Below are positions 46,851 through 59,285 of a DNA stretch of 64,000 bases, in pieces. The stretch lies in the NCBI GenBank assembly GCA_036925085.1, contig JAUPFP010000006.1, positions 605,001 through 669,000 of the forward strand, written 5' to 3'. Below the pieces are notes generated by a model, which saw only the letters and a program-made list of their open reading frames with translations, had not been told where the DNA came from and made no database searches. The stretch's first letter is position 1, and every line of letters begins with the position of its first letter. Source of the stretch: Brachycybe producta. Lineage: Eukaryota; Arthropoda; Diplopoda; Playtdesmida; Andrognathidae. A program made the translations under genes and the position numbers.

Positions 46851-49520
46851 TTAAAGATGGTAAAAGAAGCCAATTTTTAATATTCACTAAGAATTTAGAG
46901 CCTTTAAATATTTTTCGACTTTTGGCCGTTTTTTTGAAAAAAAAAAAGCCAAGTATTGAACAAGCCAAAACTTTAATTTTTGATCCATTTTTTTTTCCAA
47001 ATTTTAAAAATTCTTGAATCCTTGTGCTTTTTCCAAGTTTTTTGGGGAGGACGTCTGGGATCAGTTGAGCATTCCTGAAGCATTTTTAGAGCTTTTACAG
47101 TAGACTCTTAGATAATCAAAAAATTTTTTAAAAAATCAGAATAAGTGTTTCCAATGGCTGTAAGGATGTTTAGGAAGTGCTGTATATAATTGGTACCATT
47201 TGAAATAGGCTGGGTCGAGGGGGGTTGTTGAAAACAGTTAGTGGGGCCCCACGGGTGTCATTTTTTTATATATTTTTAAAAAAAAAATAAGTGAAAAGTA
47301 TACACCAATTAATCTGACGGTCAATTAGCTGTTTCTTGTATTTTTTTTCTCTCCTCCTTATAACAATGTTGGAGACCCTCCTTTTCAGTGTTTGTGAGGC
47401 CCCATGCCAATTATAAGGAATTCATTTTTTTAAGGGAGTAAGAGGGGTGCGAAAAAAAAAAGAGGGGCTACTACTGTATCATGGAGATGACTCCAAAGAA
47501 ACAAAAATTAAAATCAAAAGAATCTCTTTTCTAGTTTTTTAAATTTGACACACATATTACATATATAGTAATAAATACATCTGCCAAATTCTCTTTATTT
47601 TTCTTTTAAACAAACTTTAATTTTTTTTTTGTTGTTGTTCTGGTTGTAAAAAATAAGCCAAAAAATGTTATTTATTTTGTCTACAAATTCAAGAGACAAA
47701 AAAAACGCAGGTGAAATCTTAAACTATGTTCATAGCAAATATACATTTTTAAAAAAAAAAAATTAAGGTGGCGGCAGCTGTTTTTAGATAAAATGTCAGA
47801 GAGTGAGACTGAGAGAAACTCTTAAGAGATACATGTAGATATAGAAGGGAGAGAGAGAGAGAGAGAGAATTTTGTATTAGTTTCAATTGAAAATAAAAAG
47901 TTGAGTTGCTAATTGCTTTGATTGGAAAGTAAGAAGAAGAAGGAGGTTACACGACGTGTGTCCCTGAATGGGCCACTTGTCCACTCATATAATGTCCATG
48001 TTATATGCATTCCTTCTATCATTTTTTTAAAAATTAGGGGAAATGAGAAACATTTGAAAGAGAGAAACGAAAAGAGGGGGGGGGGAGGGACGTGGTGACG
48101 CGTGCCGTCCAATTTCCACTTTACAGACTAGAAAAACCACTTTTTATTGTATGAGCCACACATGTATATGAATATGTGTCATATATATCGAGGTTCCTAT
48201 AGCTATAGTACACATTAAAATCAGTGAAGGTTTTTGTTGTTGTCTCCATGATGATGATGATGATGATGGGGCAGATGTTTATGGAATTGCATTCATTTCT
48301 ATGTAGAAAAAGGTGTGTAATTTGTGTTGTTTCAGGGGCAGGTGCTATTGTTATAATAAAAACAACACAAAAGTGACACACACCAAAAAGAGTCCCACTC
48401 TCCTTATTAAATATACAAGTATATGTATGTATATGTGTAACATGTACACATTTTGTTTTTAGCGACTTCCCCATTTTAGATAATTTGGGATTTATTTCAC
48501 TGTTTAATCCTGTGTGACGTCACTTGTCTGCGTTTTTTTTTTCTCTTCTTCTTAAAATCAGATATCTGTTTAAAAAATCACTTAATTTTCTCTTCTCCCT
48601 CTCAATATTGAATTACGGAAGCTATTATTAATATTGATCTGAATTAGTGTATTATTTTAACTTAGTTATCTTTATAATAAAAATTGTTCATATTTTAATA
48701 ATTAATTTTTCACCTGCTCCTTTTATATTTTGTGTCTTTTAAGATTGTTCATATTATGACATAAAATATCTTAAGAACAAAAAAACGTGCACATTCAGAA
48801 ATGGAAAGAAAAACTATTATCTGTAAGTTCGGGAACTATGCTTGCTTGCTTTCTCAAGAAAGAAAGCAGCTAATCTACAATATTTGGCTTTCACCAGATG
48901 GAAACGTCGTGTTTGCACCAAATTTCCTTATTCTAACAGGCGTTCTATGGCCTCGTATTTGAGAAGAAAATGGTTAAAATCAAGCCACATATTCGGAAAT
49001 TCTTTACTTTTAAAGAATTGTCATGGAGGTGGAGCGTAATTTCCCTTACAGATTCTAGATTAGTGGATAAAGAAATAGTCTTTAGTTTCCGATTGCACCC
49101 ATAGAAAAGTGTCCAACACATAAAGGAAACCAGTAAGAAACTTGTCATTTCCGGAAATCTCTAAACTATATTAATTATCCTAACCTAAGTTAATTAATTT
49201 CGATGTTTTTTGCTTTGCTTTTCCTGTAACTTAGGACTGATTGAAGCATTTTACAAATCTGGTGCCTCATTATAGAAAAAACTCTTAAAATACGACAGTC
49301 TTACCTAATGAGGTCGCTACTTATGATCTATTGTGCTGTGCACATAAATAGAATGAATACACATAAAAGTAACAAACATAAATAATGTTTTGAAATTTGG
49401 TTTTGTGATTGTTGTAAGGTAATATGTATCAAAGATATGATAATTTACTGTCATACATTAAGACAGTCTTATCATATTTCTATAATCACCCTTTCGGTTT
49501 GTTTTTTTAATATAGAAGGA
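46851..49520. other. Gene-free stretch
   Basis: A pogo-like end fragment (ACAGTAGACTCTTAGATAATC-like) is near 47098; a GAT run at 48249-48267. No supported gene. Confidence 0.5.
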
Positions 49521-49527
49521 ATTTTAA

Positions 49528-49735
49528 TTACAATATATTTCAAAATAAACATTTTATCACAGCTTGAAAATGATCAAAATTTGTCGTTTTTTCAACTTCA
49601 AAATAGCCATTTTTCGAACTGCCATAAAAAAAAGTTAATTTTATAAGATATCATTGTGAAAATGATATTTTCGTGATTCATTTTACTCTTCCAGTTTCTA
49701 ACAAACATTCCAATTTTCTCTTCTTAAAAATCCAC
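49528..49735. repeat. Family B arms, diverged
   Basis: Central part of family B: ATTTCAAAATAAACATTTTA, then AAGATATCATTGTGAAAATG and TTCCAGTTTCTAACAAACA. Confidence 0.5.
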
Positions 49736-50175
49736 TTATAAAAGTATACACAAACATTGTGTTTTCGAAGAGTTTTAATGTAAACGTTTCAGTGCAATTG
49801 GTCAAAGACGTCCTGGGACAATTCCAGGTGTGCAAACTTTAAAAAAAATGCTTAATTCTACAATCTGAGCCCCTCCCGATTATATTTAACTATGGACGAT
49901 AAACAAAAAAACATTCTCTTTTGATAAAACTACAGATGTCGTCCAAAATAAAAAATATCAATAACAACGTTATTCGTTGTCGTAATTTCTCTTGTCCTCC
50001 AAACAATCTTCAAGAAAAAGTCTAAGGAGTTTTTTGTTTGGCACGCGTCCGATTGTCCAGTCTAATCTCACCCTCCACCCTCATTACTATCCTCCAGAAA
50101 GTCTCTCCTTTTTATTTGTTGTCCAATTTTTTGAATGTGGAACTGAACAACCTGAAGAAAATGGGTTTTTATTAA

Positions 50176-50742
50176 CACCTGGACACTGACTTGACACACA
50201 TGTCCATGACCGACCGAACGCGCGTGCCGTCCACGCGTCCCTCCTCCTCCTCCACCTTTTTTTTTGGTCTCTTTTATTTAATTCCGTCCTTCCCTCGGGC
50301 CATCATTTCCTTAGATTTAACTAACATCTGTCCGCCATTTTTTTGACCGCCCTCGCACCTGGACTTTTTTTTCTTCTTCTTCTTGCTTCCTATAGGAGAT
50401 TGTTCCTGTTTCCCTTTTTTTCAACAAGTGACACGAGAACAAGAATCGGATTATATGAGAGGCTACCTGTTTGCTAGTTGGTTTCAGAGAGGTTATATTG
50501 AAGAAAAAAGAGCGTAATCTCGCAATCCAGCTTGTGCCTGAGATGAGATAGAGAGAGGTTCCCTTTGGAAGGAAAAAATAAACAGGACCCAGCTGGTGCC
50601 AGTTGATAGTACCACGGTAATACAGCTGTCCTTCTCGGTCACCACCTGCGACGACCGACCGCAGATGGACTTTCTCTCTCTCCTCCTTCTTCTATATATT
50701 GGAGGATGGATGGATAACTTATGTTCGGACAGCTGACATCTG
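50176..50742. promoter_or_regulatory. Dense E-box cluster, candidate bHLH-bound enhancer
   Basis: Twelve CANNTG sites in 567 bp (CACCTG at 50176, 50356, 50643; CAGCTG at 50590, 50623, 50730; CATCTG at 50325 and 50737; CAGATG at 50662; CACATG 50197; CAAGTG 50425; CAGTTG 50600), against about two expected by chance. The stretch is more GC-rich than its surroundings and free of recognised repeats. About 28 kb upstream of Delta; the link is inference. Confidence 0.3.
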
Positions 50743-50749
50743 GTTTAAA

Positions 50750-52050
50750 AAATATTGCCTTTTTGCCTTCTGTAATATCCATCCTTCCTTCCTTCCTTCC
50801 TTATGCTTTTTTGGACCATGGATGTGCTCCATAGAGTCCAGGTCTTAAGTCTTCAAAATCCAGGCTTCTTCCCCTTCTTGTCTTTCTTTTATCATGGTAC
50901 AAATTGTACTATTGCTTTTTGCTATAAATCTTCCATTTTAATTATATTTTAAGTTTGTTTGTTTTGTCAAGTTTATTTCAAGACATTTTTAGAAAGACAC
51001 TTGTTGTCAAGTTGTAGAAATTTCATAGACTTTTTCTTATTTAGTTCATTTCTGGTGTTGTAATTACTTTGTCGAAAGCTTTACAAAACTCCTTTGCATT
51101 TCACTGAAAATTGGTAGCAAATTAGCAACTTAATAGTTATTTTGTCACCAATACTCAAAAGAAAGAATAAAGCAGAGGGGAAGAAAATATACTAGAAGAA
51201 CAACTGAATCCTTTCTTTTTTTAAAAGAATAGAAAAGACAATAGAGACTACTGTTAAGTTGGCTGTTTTTATTAAGAATCCTATTTAAACTTTGTGTCTC
51301 TTTTTCTGAAAAACTTACTGTTTTTATGGTGTATATAACACAAACCCATTCATACATTTTTCTCCATAGTGTTCATAATGTTTGGGTCCTTACAATACAA
51401 GTCTCTATTTATTGTACTGTTAAAAATAAAAAGACATTTCTCAGCAGGTTGCAAAGTGATTTCTTATGATAAGAAAAGAAGAAAAAAAATATTAAGACAA
51501 AGGTTTTTGTCTTTTGTCTCGTTTTTCTTTTAAAAAAAAACACAAGACAAGAACAGGATAAACATTCTTCTCTGAAATAACACAGGACATAAGCCTTAAG
51601 TGTGAGAATTGAACTACTACTAGGCGTAATGCAAAAAAAAAGAACCTTTTATTCATTTTTATTATGAATCATCTATTAAAAAAATGGAATTTTTTTTTGT
51701 GTGTGTAGATTCTCTGTTCTGAACAAAAGTTCATAAACATTAATTGTCATTAACCCAGTGGCACATAATAATGCTTTGAAAATATCTCTGCTTGTTCAAT
51801 ATAAGGCAAGAAGAAACAAAAAAAAAATTAGGGTGATTCACATCAGTGACCCTTTAAATCGGTTTGAAGGAAATTTGATCAAGAGCTAGTTTTTTGTGTG
51901 GTGCGGGTGGTGGTGGTAGTGGTGTTACAGTAAAATGGTTGAGTAACAACAACCATGTAAAAATGGCTGCTGCTTATCCAATCAGAATCAAGTAATTATT
52001 TTTATATTTTGAACAATCTCAAGAAAATGATAAAAAATAAGAATGTTTGG
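50750..52050. other. Gene-free stretch
   Basis: AT-rich, no repeat copy or gene recognised. Confidence 0.5.
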
Positions 52051-52064
52051 GCTTCAGTACAATG

Positions 52065-52510
52065 GCGTTGAACAAGCGCCAAATTGAAGTAATGTTAAAT
52101 CGAACAAACGCCTAAACTTAGAAGTGATTGAAATAAGCACTAAATTGAATAAACTCCAAAAAAGCTTTTGTTAAATTTGGTGCTTATTCAGTTTGGCGTT
52201 TGTACCAATTGTCACTTATTCCAATTGGCGTTTATCAATTTGGCACTTGTTCCATTTGGCTATCAATCTAAATAATTGTTATTCCTCATATTAAGGTTCC
52301 ACTATACAATTACCAAAAAAACAATAATAATTTAGCCTCTAAGTTTCTATCTGCGGTGCACAAGCTCTACCACGCCAAAAGTACGCAGGTACATCGAGGC
52401 TAATTTAACCAAAACTGGTTCAATAAGACTCTCCTTCTGAAACTTAGCTAACTGAATAAGCGCCAAATAGAACAAACACTGAAATTGAACAACGTCAAAA
52501 TTTCTGGCAC
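52065..52510. repeat. Array of short GCGCCAAATTGAA-type motifs in both orientations
   Basis: AACAAGCGCCAAATTGAA and variants (AACAAACGCCTAAACTTA, TTTGGCGTTTGTACCAATT, TTTGGCACTTGTTCCATTTG) recur about ten times: first one strand, then the other, around 52165, and again at 52455-52500. Probably a foldback element with internal short repeats. Confidence 0.55.
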
Positions 52511-53116
52511 GTGCCACAAACAGATTTGGCACCAAGTACAAAATAATCACATCCCCTTCAAAATGTGTCAAAATTAAAAGAGGAACAATTGGATTAACTG
52601 TATGGTACAAACAATACAAGAAAACAACAATTGTGTCCATTTATCCCCACATTTGTTGCTTCTTCTTCTTCTTGTTTGTTCTTTTTTTTTTTTGACCGTC
52701 CTTCACGCCATCTAGTCTAGAAGCAGATGCTTTGTTTTTTCTTGGCTTCTGGTGGAAAGACGATTGAGGTGTTAGCTTTTTTTGGTCGTTTTTCTTATGG
52801 TGCTTTTATCATGTCCATTAACTGACAGTATGTATGTGTGTTTAAGAAGGTGGTGGTGGTATAGGGATGATGATGATGATAAGGGCATTAAAACTTAAAA
52901 AAAAACAATCGCAGGTTTTAATCTTTTCTTTTAAAAATTGCATCTGCCAATTTTTCTTGAAGTAAAAAATCTTAAGACGAAGAACACCTTGCAAAATAAA
53001 AAAAAAGATAACAACCTCTCTGATTGACTTTGATTTCACAATTGTACATGTATACTAAAAATAATTTATTTCTTCTAGAAAAAAGAGATCGTAGTTATAA
53101 TTTCTATTAATAAGTA

Positions 53117-53445
53117 AGGGCCCGGATTTTTATGCAAAATATCAAGCAAAGTTAATGTGTTTTTTTTTACAATCTGTGGCTCAAGAGCCAATTGCGAAGT
53201 AACAATCCTCTGTCTAAATCAACCAACAAGACACTGGTTCAAAGACGGTGGTTAAAGGCTAGAACTCTAGTTGACAACTGATAGTAAACAGACAACTAGC
53301 CTCCAACCAACCTTTTTGATTAGAAAAAAAAAACCATAATTGCAATTGCTGTAATGATGATGATGATTACTTCATAATTGGCACTTTGAACAACACATTG
53401 AGAAACACATTTGCTTTTGATATTGCATAAAAATCCGAGCCTTAA
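53117..53445. repeat. Family A element, copy 5, complete
   Basis: Ends AAGGGCCCGGATTTTTATGC and the inverse of GCATAAAAATCCGAGCCTT; inner hairpin GGTTAAAGGCTAGAACTCTA; GTGCCAATTGCGAAG-type block present. 329 bp. Confidence 0.8.
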
Positions 53446-54251
53446 TCATTAGAAAGAAATAAAGGGGAAATTTGATTTCATTTTCACAAATGATTAATTT
53501 ATTAAAATTAATACAGTTGAATAAATAGATTTAAATGTGACTATTGATATAGAGAGAGAGGGTAGAAGTGGGTATGAGGTACTCAATGACACTTGTATTC
53601 ATTTTTGTACAATTGGTTAATTCTCATTTTGACAAATTATGGATTTTTTTTATTCAATATGTCCACCCCACTTATTCTGAATATTTCTACCCTCCTCCCA
53701 TCCCTAGTTCTCTTTTTTCTATTAATCCCTCTTATGTGTTTTTTTTTGTTGCTATTTTATATTATTTTACTCAAATCACTTTTTAGCTTGAGTTATTGTG
53801 AATATATGTTTTATTCCTTGGTGTGTATCTCCTCCTCCTCCTTTCCCCCCCCCCCATTCTTGTGTGCCAGTGCCACTGAAGGACGCAGCTGTTGCTTTTT
53901 CAGTCATTGCAGCTGCTTGACTTTTTCAGGCCTTCTTCACTGCCACTCACCACAGAGGGCGCCATCAGTTAAAACATGGGGATCAGATTGCGCACGTGCC
54001 AGCTTTTATTTGGCGCCATTGAAAGCTCAGTTGTCCATTAAGTGATGTTTTTTTGTTGATGATGGCGTGTTTATCCGTACGAATCAAACCAGTGGCGCGC
54101 AAAATGCGTTCCATGCAGGTGTGTGTAAATGTTTTGCAGTCAAAATCCTTGAATTTGAAACAAAAAAACTAGTTTTAACTAATAGAAACCTAGTTAAAAC
54201 TAGTCACTTTGACCCTCTTTTGTTAAAACTAGTTTAGAACCTAACTCAGCA

Positions 54252-54505
54252 GTTCTCATATTTTTTTTTCTTGTTCACAGCAGAGTAATTTCTGCCTAGT
54301 AAAACTCGTGGCACACTTGTCAATAGTGTGTGCCACAGTACTTCCTTTGAAAACTACTGGTTTAGTGCATACTTGTAATAGCAAAATTTGGTTTATTTTG
54401 CTTTTTCCAATAAATTTAAAATTTATTTAAAAATATTTAATTACATTAAACAAATTTAATGTGCAATCCAAAATTTCGTGGCACACTTAGCAATTACTGA
54501 CGTAA
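54252..54505. repeat. hAT-like MITE, uninterrupted locus
   Basis: CAGCAGTTCTCATATTTTTT at the left and AAAACTACTGG near 54363 resemble Charlie-type hAT ends; sequence to 54505 (CCAAAATTTCGTGGCACACT) is shared with 45429-45505. Confidence 0.55.
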
Positions 54506-54536
54506 CCCACACTAGCTTAATACCTAGTACACACCT

Positions 54537-54819
54537 AATAATTTAAATGCATTTAAATAAAAAAACCGTGTTCTACAGAGCCCTGTAAAGGACAAACAAA
54601 CATTATGTCGAATTCAATTTATTCAGTTAATAATCTCAAAATATTGAGTTAATACTTAAATATATTTAAACTACTGACATTAAAATATTGATTTAGTATT
54701 TCAATTTGAAATATTAATAATAAAGTCAATTTTCATTTGGTGTTCATGTCCTTAACTGGATTCCGTATCATTCACCTATAAACACATTTAACTTGAATTC
54801 ATTTAACTCATGTGTGTTC
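54537..54819 (-). repeat. Family C 300-bp element, copy 4 (inverted)
   Basis: Inverse of the other copies: GTACACACCT at the left, TGTGTGTTC at the right, with CTGGATTCCGTATCATTCAC and AGAGCCCTGTAAAGGACAAA inside. 283 bp with a few deletions. Confidence 0.8.
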
Positions 54820-55980
54820 AAGGTATAAGATATCCTAACCTAATTAAAACTAGTTTTCATCCTGAATTTAGGGTTTTGACTGTAATATTATGGAACCAGT
54901 GTTGCTTTTTTATTGTAATTGTTCGATATTTTTACGAGGTTTTTTTTTGTAAACTTCCTGTTGAAGTTTAGGGGGCATTTCTCTTTCTTATATGCACCAA
55001 TAATTCCTTTTTTTCATCATTTGTATTAAAAACTGTTCTAAGGTTTTTTTTTATATTCTCTACCTTGACCTTCATGCCATACAACTACTGTTATAAAAAT
55101 TTTTTTGTAGTGAAATCTCTTTGTTTGATCTCATAGCCTCTATTTTCAGAGGTTTACTTTTTATATTTGGCACTACTCATAGTTTAAATAGCGACCTCTG
55201 TAGGACAAATTTAACACTAGAAAACAAATGCAAATTCACCCTTAGTAGTAGGTCCCTCCCTACATTAGTTTCAAAACAGCACTAAGTATATGCTCACTTG
55301 TTAAAATATTTGACAAGAAACGTATAATAGGTACGGTACACCAACAGGTGGAGTGACTATTCGGAGACATTCGCCATTTTCTTCTTGCCAACTATATCAA
55401 ATGTGCCAATGCAAAGTGACATGTTCAAATGTTCCTATGGACACTTGTAGCTTCTTGTGAAGATTGAAGCATGTTTTTATACTCAACATGTTGCATAACT
55501 TTTTTTTTTTTTTGAAACTGTACATCGAATACACTTGGTTGATTACCGATTGCAATTGTTGAGTTTAAAAATGTGCATTTTATTAACAGGGATACAAAGT
55601 ATACTGCGATCTCCTTTAGCCTACTGATGGCTTTGTTACAAGCAGAAGCGTCGGACTTTTGACATGACCGTTGTCCAGTTTGCGTGGTGGACTTGTATTT
55701 CTCCTATTTTAACCAACTTCCCCATAACCTAGAGAAGGCTGAAATTTTGTACACTGTATGTAGCCTCTAACTATAGTGCGACCTTTTAATCTATCACATT
55801 TTGACGGATCCTCGAATGACCTGTCCAGGATCCACCGTTATAGGAGGAGGAGGAGGATATCTTAAATTAAACATATTTTTCAACAAAATAAAACAAATTA
55901 CACTCCTGTACTACATGTAGTCCCCAAAACAAAACAAAAAACATGTCTTAGTAGAAATAAAAGCTAGTACCGAAAAACGT
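54820..55980. other. Gene-free stretch
   Basis: No coding region or known repeat seen. Confidence 0.5.
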
Positions 55981-55987
55981 AGTTATC

Positions 55988-56185
55988 TGTCGAAAAAGCG
56001 TCGACCGATCTCGGTCGGTTAGGACCCGGCAGAGTGGTCGGCAACCCCGGGCCCACTTCCGGCCAACCGTGTGCAAAAGTGGGCTGACCGTGGTCAAAAC
56101 TGGTCACGGTGGCCCATACGTTGAGAATGGTAAAAAAAGTTACGCCCCCGGGGAGTAAACCCCTGGCGCATGGATGACTTATTTA
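55988..56185 (+). repeat. Family G GC-rich repeat, copy 1
   Basis: About 185 bp, strongly GC-rich in AT-rich surroundings: CTGTCGAAAAAGCGTCGACC, GGACCCGGCAGAGTGG, CAACCCCGGGCCCACTT, GTTACGCCCCCGGGGAG, ending near GATGACTTATTTACT. CGGCAGAGTGG resembles a pol III box A and GGTCAAAAC a weak box B about 60 bp on, so a SINE is possible. Confidence 0.6.
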
Positions 56186-57120
56186 CTTGTTTTATATTTA
56201 TAAAAAAAATATATTTAATTCCATGCTAACTATTCACTGTAGAGGGTACGGAACCACATTGAAGGGTATCAAAGAGCCGCAATTTGGTCATGTGTGTTAT
56301 ACATAATAGTACAATAGAAATACGAGCGTACATGTTGTATCAATCACTGTATCAGAATTGAATTGAGATAAAACAATTCAAACAGAATATATTAAAATTT
56401 CAGAAAAGTAAAAAAAAAACTATTGAAGAAATTTGATGAAAATCATCGAAACATCAAATAATATTGCAAATTTCTAATTAGTTTGGATAGCAGAAAATAA
56501 CACTTATTTTTTGTTTTCTTATACTTAGGCAATTAGTCAATTTTAACAATAAGTTTTAGAAAATTATTTTGCTAATATTTATCAAAATGCATTCATGCAA
56601 ATTTTAGTATCAATAAAATATTTATTATTTCTTGTTGTTATTTTTAGGTTGTGTCCATAATCTGCTTACAAATGATGAAGATTGTCTGGTATCAACATTT
56701 CCTTCCAATATTGTGAGTATATTTTTCTCTTGATACTTTGACAATTGGTTAGTTGGTGCCACCTAGTAGCATAATAATGAAACTACAGGTATTTGAAATT
56801 GACATTTATGATTTAAAAGCACTGATGGGCGCGCTTAACTTAATGAGAATGTTAAGTGAATACAAAACAAGAGATTACAAAAGTGTGAAAAATGATAAAA
56901 GGACTAGTTCAGACTTAAGTTAAAGTAAATTAAACATATGGTCGCTCTTTACTGCGCATGTTCATTGTTCGAATGCACCAATCAAAGTAGATCATACATC
57001 ATACATAAGCAAGCCATACATGAGCACAAAAATACGTTTAAAAAGACTTTTTTTTAGAAAACAAAATGGCTGACGTTTCCATTCATTTTAGAACAATTTT
57101 AAAAAAGCCTGAAAAAATGT

Positions 57121-57748
57121 ATCTACAGTTTCAGTGTCAAGAACTGAAACATCGGAAATATCGAAATTTTGGTTATCGAAACCGTCGATTATCGCAACCA
57201 ATTTTTGGTTACTAATTCTTATGGAAATAAAAAAAATTCTTTGCAATCGATTTTTTCATAGGCAATTAGAAATCGGGAAGAACTTCAGTTGGCTCCGCCC
57301 TTTTTATGACGACCGGCAACTTCTAATTGGTTGGTTATGTAGTCTGACGTCACATGCTCCGCCTTTTTCAAGTGTCGAACCACACAACAAACCAATTAGA
57401 AGTTGCCGGTCGTCATAAAAAGGGCGGAGCCAACTTGTGTTCGTCCCGATTTTTAAATGCCTGTATTTTTTCTTATTTTTCTGCACTTTTTTTTTAAATG
57501 GAAGTTCGATTATATTTACTTTTGATTATCGGTACAATGCTTTCTATATAAATATACAATTAAATTTGACAAGTAGATACAACGATGATATTTTTATATA
57601 GATTTTTTCAGTCACAATGGTCAATAAAAGCCTGGAACAATGTGTTCAACTGGTTAAAAGAAGACGATTTTTTTTTATTTAACAACCAACGTTTCGAAGT
57701 TAATTTCCTGCAACATTAGTTCCGATAATCGACGTTATTACTGTATAT
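57121..57748. repeat. Pogo-like element interrupted by family E
   Basis: ACCGTCGATTATCGCAACCA near 57181 is matched by the inverse of the right end TACAGTAATAACGTCGATTA near 57727-57748. The family E element at 57258 lies between. The exact left end is unclear. Confidence 0.35.
57258..57464. repeat. Family E hAT-like foldback, copy 3, with 8-bp target duplication
   Basis: 207 bp with termini ATAGGCAATTAGAAATCGGG and inverse of CCTGT. ATTTTTTC flanks both sides (57250-57257 and 57465-57472). The open frames on both strands here are by-products of the palindrome. Confidence 0.9.
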
Positions 57749-58534
57749 ATTAACCTCATAATCTGAACAAGCTTCCCCCCAAAAAATCTCAGCTGTTCGG
57801 TTTCTAACTTTCTACATCGAAAATATTTCTGAAGGAGAGAGTTTAGTATTTTCTACGAACACTTTTTTTTTTGGACAAACTTGTTCATAATTTCTTGTAA
57901 TTAGGTAAGTACACAGACGCACACAAGAGGCGTGGGTGTCTCATTTTTTTAACCCCTTGTTTTGTTTTTCAAATTCTCTATCTACATGAGAGAACATTAC
58001 CCATTAACGTCTTCAAACACACGTTAAACAAACAGTAATATTTTTTTTTTGTTTAAAAAAAAGGGTGAGCAATGTTGTACACATCATATATATAAGATCA
58101 TGGGGTTGTTTTTTATATACTGGTGGTGGGTCCACTCAATCATCCCAATCCCCTATAACCATTAAATTATGGTTCTTAACAGCTGTGAATACAACAAACA
58201 AACAAAAAACAGCAACCGAAAAAAACAAAAAAACGATCATCACCCCTTCGAAACAAGATTGGGGAAAAAAAACGACTAATTATTTGAATTTGCAAACTAA
58301 AATATTAATATTTTTGTTTTACTTGGAATGTTTAATAGACTTTTAGTTGCTTAATTAAGAGCTTAGCTTAAAACATGACTTAAGGACAAAATTAAAACTA
58401 TGCCTAATGCATTTGCGTAATCGTAAGTTAAACTTACATTTAAGTTTATATTTTATGCATAAAATACAACACTAAAGGTAGATTTACTGAAAGTGACAAC
58501 TTTACGATGGATGTTTTTTAGTTAATTATACACA

Positions 58535-59285
58535 AATTACTTTTAAAAGTAATAAATTACAATTACTAATTACATCAATTAAAAATTAATTACAATTACC
58601 ACATTTTGAGAAGAATCAATTACAAGTACTCATTTTTATCAAAGTAATTCAATTATTTTTATCAAAGTAATTCAATTATTTTACTGTCGAAAAAGCGTCG
58701 ACCGATCCCGGTCGGTTAGGACCCGGCAGAGTGGTGGGCAACCCCGGGCCCACTTGTGACCTACCGTGGACAAAACTGACCGACCGTGGTCAAAAGTGAC
58801 TACGGGTGCCATAGGTTGGGTAACGGTAAAAAGAGTTACGCCTCAGGGGAGTAAACCCCCGACAAAATTATGACTTATGTACTTTTCAAAATTGATCTTT
58901 TATCATTTTTCATAAAGCATATATTAAGCCACCCCCCTATATTAATTACCATATAGAAAAATGTCAAAAAAGGTCACTCTGAATTGGCCAAACTTTTGAA
59001 TCGTGCATTTGAACACAACTAATATGAAGACAACGTTGTCTTGCAGACTATACTCGGTACGTGAATGTGATTCCAAATAATATCTATTGAGTAATGAACT
59101 CATAAAGCATCTTACAAAATCAAAAATAATTGAAAAGTAATTAGATTTCTAACGAAAAAATAAATAATTTAGCAATTACAAAGTACATGCTTTAAAAATT
59201 AACCTTGTGAAATACTAATTACTGAAAAAAATAATTTAATTACAGTAATTTCTTAATTTTGGCAAAATTACTTCCCAACACTGGT
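58535..59285. repeat. CAGTGTTGGGAAGTAA-type hAT-like element with family G inside
   Basis: Left part repeats AATTACAATTACTAATTAC motifs; right end is the inverse of CAGTGTTGGGAAGTAATTTT, a terminus known from many animal genomes. A family G copy (58683-58870) and a family I piece (about 58960-59070) interrupt it. Confidence 0.6.
58683..58870 (+). repeat. Family G GC-rich repeat, copy 2, nested
   Basis: Same start (CTGTCGAAAAAGCGTCGACC) and end (ATGACTTATGTACT) as copy 1, about 80% alike by eye; inserted in the AATTAC-rich element. Confidence 0.65.

Noticed and set aside
53593-54045. 150-codon hydrophobic plus-strand frame
   Set aside because: Composition follows T-rich and CCTCCT low-complexity DNA; no conserved domain or splice context.
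56648-56712. 65-bp possible plus-strand exon with AG and GT borders
   Set aside because: No partner exons, no recognisable peptide; AG/GT pairs at this distance are common by chance.
57134-57486. Mirror-image frames on both strands ending in the same residues
   Set aside because: They are the two readings of the family E palindrome, not proteins.
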